64,000 bases of DNA, from NCBI GenBank assembly GCA_039583875.1, contig CM077160.1, positions 114,409,314 through 114,473,313 on the forward strand, read 5' to 3'. Position 1 is the stretch's first letter. Every line of letters starts with the position of its first letter. Positions 56,515 to 64,000 of the stretch are shown piece by piece. The stretch comes from Platanthera guangdongensis (Eukaryota; Streptophyta; Magnoliopsida; Asparagales; Orchidaceae). The notes beneath the pieces are model-generated. The model was not told the DNA's origin. It saw only the letters and a program-made list of their open reading frames with translations, and did not search any database. The position numbers and the translations under genes are program-made.

Positions 56515-57540
56515 GTTTATCAGCAGTGTTGCCGGGTTGGCCTGTGTTGCAGACTTGGTCTGAATCTGCACCAAGTCCAGGGTCTCTTAGTTCGGTTAGT
56601 CACGCATTGCTCGCGGACTGGTTCTTTGTACGAAGAGCTCGGTAGCTGTCTGTTATGCTCTTGTGGCAAGCTCGGGGAGTGCAGACTAGATCGGTGTTCG
56701 CAAGAGTGCGGGCTTGTTTTGTTTCTGTAGAGTCCGTCTAGTTGGCAACCAAGTTTTGCCTTGGTGGTTTGGCGACTTGGCTGGGGTTCTTACTGTGGTG
56801 GTGCGACCTCAGCGGGCTTGTTGTCTGGTCTAATCACGGTGACTTGTTCTTCTGTCTGCATCTTGGCAGGTACACTTGGTGCTCGCCACGAGATAGAGAG
56901 GTTAACCTGTCGACTTGGATGGTGATCACATTCCTCTTCGCTCCTATAAATAAGACTCCCCTATCACATCAAAGATAATAAGTGAACAGTAAGTGAACTC
57001 GCGAAAAGTTGCTATGGTTAGGTTTTTCTATCTGCGTGGCTTGAAGAGGTTTACCGGGTTGTGCTGTGCAGGTTGTGTGGATTGTGCTGAGGAGACAGAG
57101 ACTTTGTTCTGACTTTGGTCAGGGTCAGTGCGGATTCTGCGATTTGCAACCAGCGGGTAGCAACAGGTTGCGGCTAGCGACCAGGCGGTCTTTCTTCTGT
57201 AACTTGTTTCCTAGTTTAATAAGCCATCCGCCACTGTCATAGTATTCTTTTTAGTTGCATTAGTAGCCTGCGTGATCTGGCGGCTAGGCGACCTCGCAGT
57301 GAGGAAGCTTGCAGTTCAGCAGACATAGTTCCTTTGAGCTTTAGAATAACGGGCAGTCCATACGGCTAGGTTGCGGATTGGCAACTTACCAGGTTCAACG
57401 GACTTCGTGGCGGTTAGCAGCAGAGACGACGGTTATTCTCTGAGTCCACGCGGCTTGTTTTTGCCTTGTATTTTTTTTCTTCCATCAGGTACATTAGCAA
57501 TCATGTCTTTCCATGTATATCTCACTCTGTAAAGATTTCT
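56515..57540 (+). repeat. element E 3' LTR, truncated at both ends
   Basis: Aligns with the 5' LTR from about 18770 to 18973 and 31513 to about 32305. The first 150 bp or so and any polypurine tract are missing, because RNase H sequence runs straight into LTR interior. The right end stops at about 57540, where LTR sequence of element F starts. TATA box 56945-56952. Confidence 0.78.
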
Positions 57541-58026
57541 GAAGGGGTCTTGACAACAACAATCCATAAGTCTTCTCTGTTTATTAGAGAAAGAGAAGAC
57601 ACCATAAAATCTCTCTCCCCTCTCCTGTATAAAAGATTTATTAACTCTCTTCAAAAGTTTATTCTTGGTTTTTGGGCACCTGATCAAAAGCTCAAAGGTT
57701 GTGAGATCTCCCTGGAAATAGATCTTGTGGTGACAGTCACCTGATCAAAAACTTGCTAGTGGATTCCTACTAGGGTGGTAGAAGAGTGGATGTACCTAGG
57801 TTGGTGAACCACTATAAAAATTTTGTGTCGTCTGGTTGCCTATTTTCTTTGTGTTGTGATAGATTAGTTTCCTGTGTTGTGGTAGATTAGCTTAGATTAT
57901 TTTCTCTTTTCTATTACTACTACTGGTATCACTACTTTACTCTGATAATAATTAAAAATAGCCAAAAAGTTTTAATTATCTATTCACCCCCCTCTAGAGT
58001 AAATCAGATCTAACCCCTATCTTTTA
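57541..58026 (+). repeat. element F 5' LTR, 3' portion only
   Basis: About 485 bp aligning with 52180-52718 of the C 3' LTR (AACAATCCA..AGTCTTCTC, GTGGATTCCTAC, conserved block 57786-57818, CACCCCCCTCTAGAG). U3 including its palindrome array is missing. The exact junction with the E LTR is uncertain by about 10 bp. Confidence 0.82.
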
Positions 58027-58028
58027 AT

Positions 58029-58039
58029 TGGTATCAGAG
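58029..58039 (+). promoter_or_regulatory. primer binding site, tRNA-iMet type (element F)
   Basis: TGGTATCAGAG, 2 bp after the LTR end. Confidence 0.87.
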
Positions 58040-58135
58040 GGGTGTTCCTTTGATTGTACAAGCTAACACTTGAACTAAAAGATCCTTGTTAGATATGATC
58101 TCCATTTTTCTTAGGTTTTTTTATTATTTCATAGC

Positions 58136-60269
58136 ATGACACAAATTAAAGATTATGCAAACACTAGACCTCCAATCTGCACCCTGAACAAGTTTATAAT
58201 CCAGAAGGCAAGAATAAGGCTTTATATGAATTCTATTGATGAAGAAATATATAATTCTATTTTGACAGGTCCCCCTCAACTAACAACTGCTACTACATCT
58301 ACTTCAACTTCCATTACACATGTTGTTCCACCACCTGAGTGGACAGATGCTCAAAAGAAGGCAAAGATTGCAGATGCAAAGGCCATGAATATACTGGCTC
58401 AAACTATGTCAGATGATATCTTCCAAAAAGTGGTTGAATGCACATCTGACAAATCTATATGGGATTCTCTCAACCAGATGGTGGCTGGTTCTGCTGATGA
58501 GAGAAAGGACAGAAGATTAACTTTCATCTCCAATATGAGATTTTCAAGAAAGAAGAATCTGAGTCTGTCAGTGATATGTATAACAGACTGAGCTCAAACA
58601 TCAATGAGCTAAAAACTCTGGATAAGGACATCACTCTCACTGAAGTGAATGACAAAATCCTCATGTACTTCCCTAGCTCATGGGATTCTAGAATATGGCC
58701 AATCAAGGAGGCAGGAATCTTAAATGATATTTCCACAGAATCTCTCCTTAGAAAGCTCAAATCATATGAGCAGCTTATAAAGACAAGAGATGTTGCAGAG
58801 CAGAAGACTCCTTCAACAACAAGGAAGGAGCAGAACATAGCTTTCAAAGCTTCAGAGGAAACAAAAGCTCCAACAGTACGTGAAGAACTTCTGAGTCTCT
58901 TAGCCAAGAGATTCTACAAGATGGCAAGGAAGAACTTCCGAAGAAAGTCATCTAGGTAAGATGACAAACCAAGGTATGACAAAACACCCACTAAATAGGT
59001 TGTTTGTTTTGGGTGTAGGAAGCCAGGAAACTTCATTTTAGAGTGTCCAGAAAATCAAATAAAGGAGAGGAGAAGAGAAAAAAACCAGGAAGCAGCAGTA
59101 CAACAAGCCTTCCTCCGGCAAGTATAAAAAGAAGGAGAAAGGTTTCATTGTTGAGACCTGAAGTGACACTGAAGAAGAATCTTCATCTTCCAGCTCTAGT
59201 GAAGATGAAGAGGAGGCAAAGGTAAGGGAAGTTTACCTTATGGCTATCAATGTCTCCTGCAGCCCATCTGATGCTGAGGAACAAGTAGAAGAGTCAGACA
59301 ATGAATCATCTGAATCAGAGGCGATCATATATTATCTTCCTTTGATTACAATTTTGATAATTTTAAAACTGAATTTAAATCTTTATGTATATATTTAAAA
59401 AATTCTAAAAAATAAATCAAAATACTTAGGAAAAAATTGTCTGATCAAGAAAAATTCATTTCTGAAAACATTAACTTAAAAGATGAATTAACCCTTGCTC
59501 AAGAAAAAATTATATCATTAAAAACTGAATTTGCTGAGGCAAGACAACTTGAAGAATCCCTAAATGGGAGAAGCATCAAGTTGATGGACATCACAAGCAT
59601 AGTGAATGCCAGGCTAAATGGCAACCTGGGCTTAGGTGCTTCATCAAGCCAACCCCACTAATTCAGAAGAACATCCTAACTACACCTATAAAATTTGTTT
59701 CAGAAAAGGGAAAATAAAAGATAGATAACAATAATAATGTAAAACAAACTGAATTAAAACAAAAGAATAAGAAAAATAAAAAGAATAAGAAAAATCCTAA
59801 TTGCAACAATGTTCAACAGATTTCGTCGAATGCAGATCGACGAAATGTGTACAGTTCGTCGAACTCAAGTCGACGAACTCAGAGCGCAAACTTTCACTAT
59901 AATTATTCATTGAACTACGATCGACGAAACCAGTATGGTTCGGCGACCAGAGATCGACGAATTTAGGGCCTAGAGAATGAATACTTTCATTCTCTGAGTG
60001 GAGTTTGACGAACTCATCCCCATTCGTCGAACTCAGATCGACGAACATACCAGAATTCGTCGGACGCAGTTCATCTTAATAGAAACTTTAATTCTTTCAG
60101 AACTCATAATCAACCAAGATCTTCCATTAACTAATTTAATCAATGAATTATTCCAGCTAGAAGATATCATCCTTTAGGTTACAAATGTCAACCTGAATAT
60201 TCTTATATCTCCAGTTTTAATTATATGAAGAAAGAAGGACCCAAGGTAACCTGGGTCAAAAATAGCTAA
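58136..60269 (+). pseudogene. element F gag
   Basis: ATG 58136 begins MTQIKDYAN. The capsid part includes KARIRLYMNSIDEEIYNSI and FPSSWDSRIWPIKEA. A frameshift near 58570 and TAA 58957-58959 break it. The zinc knuckle CFGCRKPGNFILEC (about 59005-59050) has lost its His to Asn. Basic and acidic stretches follow, then a coiled coil (59437-59661), then the tail encoded by the TCGTCGA array, ending TWVKNS and TAA 60267-60269. It supplies the N-terminal gag that C has lost. Confidence 0.85.
59819..60065. repeat. TCGTCGA inverted-repeat array inside gag (F)
   Basis: About seven units such as TTCGTCGAACTCAGATCGACGAA (near 60023), with spacers about 7 bp, in the gag tail. They encode SSNSDRR-like heptads. 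Position and word match C 33627-33880. Confidence 0.88.
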
Positions 60270-60290
60270 TCTGTTTTATTGCAGGTGAAA
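60267..60290 (+). promoter_or_regulatory. gag-pol junction: stop plus candidate splice donor (F)
   Basis: TAA 60267-60269, 15 nt including TGTTTTA, then TTGCAG|GTGAAA with GT at 60285. Confidence 0.5.
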
Positions 60291-63200
60291 GACTATCCCA
60301 CCACAGAGCAACAATGGTATCTGGATAGTGGCTGTTCTAAACACATGATAGGAAATAAGGACAACCAAATCAACTACAAGTCAAAGCTAGGACCCAAAGT
60401 AATATTTGGTGACTCCAATTGTGGCTAGACTAAAGTATATAGAAAGGTCAAGATTAGAGCAGAGACCTTTAGGAAGGTAGCTTATGTAAGTGGACTGAAG
60501 CACAACCTGATATCCATAAGCCAGTTATATGATGAAAGGTTTCAGGTATCATTTAATAAAACTTCCTGTATTATTACTTCTATAGATAACCTAGTAGTAT
60601 TTACTAGCACTAGAATAGGAAATATTTACATACTAAATTTTAAGTCTGCCAAAACAGAAATATGCCTATTTAAACAAACTAGTATTAATAATAACCTTTG
60701 GCATAGGTGATTAGGTCATGTTAATCTGAAAAACATTGCTAACTCTCTAGGGACAACCTTGTTAGAGGATTGCCTTCTTCCCCTACAAGAAGGAAAGCCT
60801 CTGCAGGGCTTGTTAATTAGGCAAGCAAACAAAAAATAGCTTTAAATATGTAAATAAAAGTGAATCACCTAGAATATTGTACTTGCTACTTATGGACCTT
60901 TTTGGCCCTATTGCTGTACAAAGCCTAGGATAGAAATATTATACTTTAGTGATTGTAGATGACATCTCTAGATTCACTTCGGTATTCTTTTTAAGATCTA
61001 AGTCAGATAACTTCAAGGTTCTTATAGATTTTCTCAAGAACATATAGATTGAGTACTCTACTCCAGTTACATTGATCAGAAGTGATCATGGTATTGAGTT
61101 TGAGTCTCTTCTTATGCAAGAGTTCTGTGAGAAGGAAGGTATCAGACACTGCTTCTCAGCTCCTAGAACTCCTCAATAAAATTTGGTTGCTGAAAAGAAA
61201 AATAGAACCCGAATTAAATCTGCAGGAACATTACTTGCAGATGCTTGCATGACCCTATCCTTTTGGAAAGAGGCTGTGAGCACAGCAAATTATGTACTGA
61301 ATAGAAGTCTGATACACAAGCTCAAGAATAATACTCCTTATGAGCTACTTAAAGGGAAGAAACCTAAAGTAGATTACTTTAAAATATTTGGTTGCTTATG
61401 TTACATTCACAACAATAATAAGAACACATTAAAAAATTTGAAGCCAAGGCTGAAATAGGGATTTTTCTTGGATATTCCGAAGTAAGCAAGGCTTATAGGG
61501 TTTATAATAAATCTACCATAAAAATTGAGGAATCTATCCATATTTCATTTGATAAAACTAACATGTTTTATAAGGAGAAGATTCCTTCTACCAATGAGTC
61601 TTTGCAGGAACCAAATTTGTGTGAGAAGCTACATGAATTGACCCTCAGCAATGAGGCTGTTAGCCATCCTTCTCCACAAATTACTGAAGAAAGTGAAGAT
61701 GAAGACACTGAAATCAGTGTAGAGCCAACAACAGCCATAATAATTCTACAAGAGGAATTAATTCCCCAAATAGTTGCTCAACAAACTCCTCCTACTGAAT
61801 TTGTCACACTACATCACCATGTATCTCAAGTGATTGGAGATATTTCAGTTGGTGTACAGACCAGGCATAAACTCAACCAAGACTTGATGTATGCCTGCTT
61901 CATATCTCAGACTGAGCCCCAATCCATCAAAGATGTTGAGCAAGATCTACACTTGATTATTGCAATGCAAGAGGAGCTCAACCAATTTGAGAGATGCAGA
62001 GTTTGGGATTTAGTTCCAAGACCAAAAGACTACCCAGTCATCGAAACTAAATCGGTATTTAGAAACAAGCGAGATGCCCAAGGTATTATCATAAGGAACA
62101 AGACAAGGCTGGTTGCTCAAGGCTATAGACAAAAGGAAGGCATTGACTATGACCAGACATTTACACCTGTTGCAAGGCTGGAAGCAATCAGAATCTTCCT
62201 TGCATATGCTGCATACAAAAAGTTCAAAATATACCAAATGGATGTCAAGAGTGCATTCTTAAATGGTGAACTTAAAGAAGAGATTTATGTGGATCAACCA
62301 CTAGATTTTATCTCTCCTACTCATCCCTCTTATGTCTTTAAATTGCATAAGACTCTCTATGGTCTAAAGAAAACTCCAAGAGCTTGGTATGAAACCTTAG
62401 CTAGCTTTCTTCTAGTGCATAAATTCTCTATGGGCATAGTAGATAAGATATTATTCACTAGACATCATAAGGATCAAATCTTATTAGTACAAATCTATGT
62501 AGATGACATTGTTTTTGGGTCTATAGATTCCAAACTATGCAAGAGATTCTCTGACCTCATGCATTCAAAGTTTGAAATGAGTAGCATGGATGAGCTCTCC
62601 TACTTCCTTGTCCTCCAAGTGAAGCAGCTACCTGATGCCATCTTCATGTCCCAGTCTAAGTATGCTAAGGAGCTAATCAAAAAGTTTGGGATGTCAAATA
62701 CCTCAACAAAGAAAACACATATGGCTACAAATGTTGTAATTGATTTTGATGAACATGAGAAACCTGTAGATCAGAAATTATATAGGGCCTTCATTGGGTC
62801 CCTGTTATATCTTACAGCAAGTAGATCAGACATAATGTTTTCTACATGCCTTTGTGCTAGGTTCCAGGTGAACCCTAAAGAATCTCACCTTATTTTCTTA
62901 AAAAGGATTTTAAGATATATAAAGAGTTGTCCTAGTCTAGAACTCTGGTATCCAACTGACTCAGAGTTTGAGTTTGCTAGATACTCAGATGCTGACTTTG
63001 CTGGATGTAGAGTAGACAGAAAAAGCACCTCAGGAACATGTCAGTTCCTTGGTGTTAGACTAGTATCTTGGTTTTGCAAAAAGCAGTCATCTGTGTCTAC
63101 TTCAACTACTGAAGCAGAATACATAGCAACTGACAGTTGTTGTTCCCAGATGCTGTGGATTTAGAACCAACTTATAGATTATGGCTTCAACTTAAATAAT

Positions 63201-63449
63201 TCAACCTTACTATGTAATAACACAAGTGAAATTTCCATTACACAAAATCCAGTGCATCATAGTATAACTAAGCACGTAGACATCAGACATCATTTCATTA
63301 GAGAGTGTGAGGACAAAAATAAAATTAAGCTTGTCTACATCTATACTGATTTGCAAAGAGCAGACATCTTCACCAAACCCTTGGATGAGAGGAACCATTT
63401 ATTCTTTATAAATCAGCTAGGTATGATTAATGGAGAGGCCTTATTTTAA
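60270..63449 (+). pseudogene. element F pol (PR-INT-RT-RNase H)
   Basis: Protease WYLDSGCSKHM is intact (about 60310). Integrase is damaged: a frameshift between 60750 and 61180, several stops, and QNGV replaced by NLVAEKKN after a TAA in the usual Gln codon (near 61174). From 61563 to 63164 RT and most of RNase H are one 533-codon frame with [27 protein letters not shown] and an intact YVDD (about 62500). A single TAG (63162-63164) separates the end (TKPLDERNHLFFINQLGM), which stops at 63449. It is the best RT of the C/F family here. Confidence 0.91.
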
Positions 63450-63461
63450 TTTTCTGTCTGT

Positions 63462-63735
63462 GGTCGAAGAATTTACCATAGTTCGTCGAACGGAGATCGA
63501 CGAACTGAGAAAACTTCTTGAGAAATTCGTCGAACTGAGATCGACGAACTCTCTGGGTGTGAAGCTCTTTTCGTCGAACGGAGATCAATGATATTGCTTC
63601 AGAAAATTTTCATCAAACTGAACTCGACGAAATATTTTCACTTCTTCTGACTGAGATCGATGAATTCTTTTGTCAATAAAATATTTCGTCGAACCCAGAT
63701 CGAAGAATTTTATTTTATTTTGTCAGACGGAGTCT
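63462..63735. repeat. TCGTCGA inverted-repeat array in the pol-ORF3 spacer (F)
   Basis: About seven units; TTCGTCGAACGGAGATCGACGAA (near 63481) is the cleanest, with 8-bp arms and a 7-bp spacer. Order and spacing follow C 37261-37520. Confidence 0.92.
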
Positions 63736-63811
63736 GTCGCTTCATATTCTGAAAACCATATATCTAGGTTTTCTGGGAGCTCTGTCCCGTGCTTTCTGTT
63801 CCCCTTTGCAC

Positions 63812-63847
63812 TTGATCTCTTTGTTTTCTTTTGCAGGCGAACAAATG
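63812..63847 (+). promoter_or_regulatory. candidate 3' splice acceptor before ORF3 (F)
   Basis: The pyrimidine tract TCTCTTTGTTTTCTT leads to TTGCAG (ending 63836); the ATG is 63845-63847, 8 nt downstream, as in C. Confidence 0.5.
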
Positions 63848-64000
63848 GCGATTCCGGTGAACTCCCTTGCAGCGATGAAGTTCGACACCAGCTTTGATGT
63901 TGATTTTGACTCATTTTCCCATACTGATCAAATATTCATTGACGTCCTCCAATTGTGCGAGGAACAAAAACTGAAGAAGTTCATGACTACCCGGATTAAA
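63845..64000 (+). CDS. element F third ORF, 5' part (runs off the window)
   Basis: MAIPVNSLAAMKFDTSFDVD matches the ORF3 start of C at most positions. The visible 52 codons are open. Only the start of the N-terminal region is in view, so neither intactness nor length can be judged. Confidence 0.75.
   Translation, partial: MAIPVNSLAAMKFDTSFDVDFDSFSHTDQIFIDVLQLCEEQKLKKFMTTRIK

Larger units (their letters stand above)
18622..57540 (+). mobile_element. element E: older Ty1/copia element split by B and C, truncated by F
   Basis: E is assembled from pieces. Its 5' LTR is 18622-18973 plus 31513-32424, interrupted by B. Its gag is 32509-32581 plus 52719 onward, interrupted by C. Pol runs 53534-56500 and the 3' LTR 56515-57540. 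The two LTR copies align over TGTTGCCGGGTTGGC, CGGACTGGTTCTTTG, CCAAGTTTTGCCTTGG and CTCTGAGTCC. Removing C leaves one gag reading frame across the junction. Pol belongs to a copia lineage different from the Sireviruses: shorter gag, no third ORF, and HHLT in place of RHMTG after the protease motif. The exact left end is uncertain. Confidence 0.85.
57541..64000 (+). mobile_element. element F: Sirevirus-type copia element, second member of the C family, incomplete
   Basis: Truncated 5' LTR, primer site, gag, pol, palindrome spacer and the start of the third ORF; the rest is outside the window. Proteins and palindrome word match element C. It sits in the 3' LTR of E. No TSD can be tested because the left end is truncated and the right end is not in view. 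Confidence 0.88.

Noticed and set aside
57433..57744. ORFs near the E-F junction
   Set aside because: They cross from E LTR into F LTR and have no protein similarity.

Overview
The window is plant nuclear heterochromatin from a flowering plant; the sequence does not identify the species. No host gene, rRNA or tRNA gene can be supported. Almost every base from about 1.3 kb onward belongs to LTR retrotransposons. The evidence is gag, protease, integrase, RT and RNase H motifs of Ty1/copia and Ty3/gypsy type, initiator-tRNA-Met-like primer sites, polypurine tracts, paired LTRs and target-site duplications (TSDs).

Layout, left to right. 1-1299 is unassigned flank with two hairpins and a 50-bp tandem repeat. 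1300-6267 is the 3' half of a decayed Ty3/gypsy element of the Tat/Athila type (RNase H, integrase, long AT-rich tail, polypurine tract, 3' LTR). 6270-18613 is a complete plus-strand Sirevirus-type copia element (A). From about 18622 to 57540 lies an older, non-Sirevirus copia element (E), split by later insertions. Element B (minus strand, 18974-31507, TSD TCTAC) sits in its 5' LTR. Element C (plus strand, 32582-52718, TSD TCGT) sits in its gag. Element D (plus strand, 38522-48825, TSD CCCCT) sits inside the third ORF of C. E resumes at 52719 with the rest of gag, pol and a truncated 3' LTR. At about 57541 a second member of C's family (F) begins with a truncated 5' LTR and runs off the right edge.

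A, B, C, D and F share one plan: LTR, primer site, gag with zinc knuckles, stop codon, pol (PR-INT-RT-RH), a non-coding spacer, a third large ORF (the env-like ORF of Sireviruses), polypurine tract, LTR. All are broken by stops, frameshifts or deletions. D has lost most of integrase and RT, and C has lost most of its 5' LTR, its primer site and the front of gag.

Three patterns are not explained by simple annotation. First, each family carries dense arrays of its own palindromic word: ACTCGAGT in A, GTGTCGACAC in B and D, and TTCGTCGA inverted repeats in C and F. The same word occupies both the LTR and the pol-ORF3 spacer, and in C and F also the end of gag. All three words contain TCGA. Second, at the gag-pol junction of all five elements the gag stop is followed, 12 or 15 nt later and in frame, by CAG|GT resembling a 5' splice donor. 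Third, in C and F a pyrimidine tract plus TTGCAG lies exactly 8 nt before the ORF3 ATG. Donor and acceptor together suggest that pol can be removed as an intron, giving a gag-ORF3 RNA. This is inference and needs RNA evidence.
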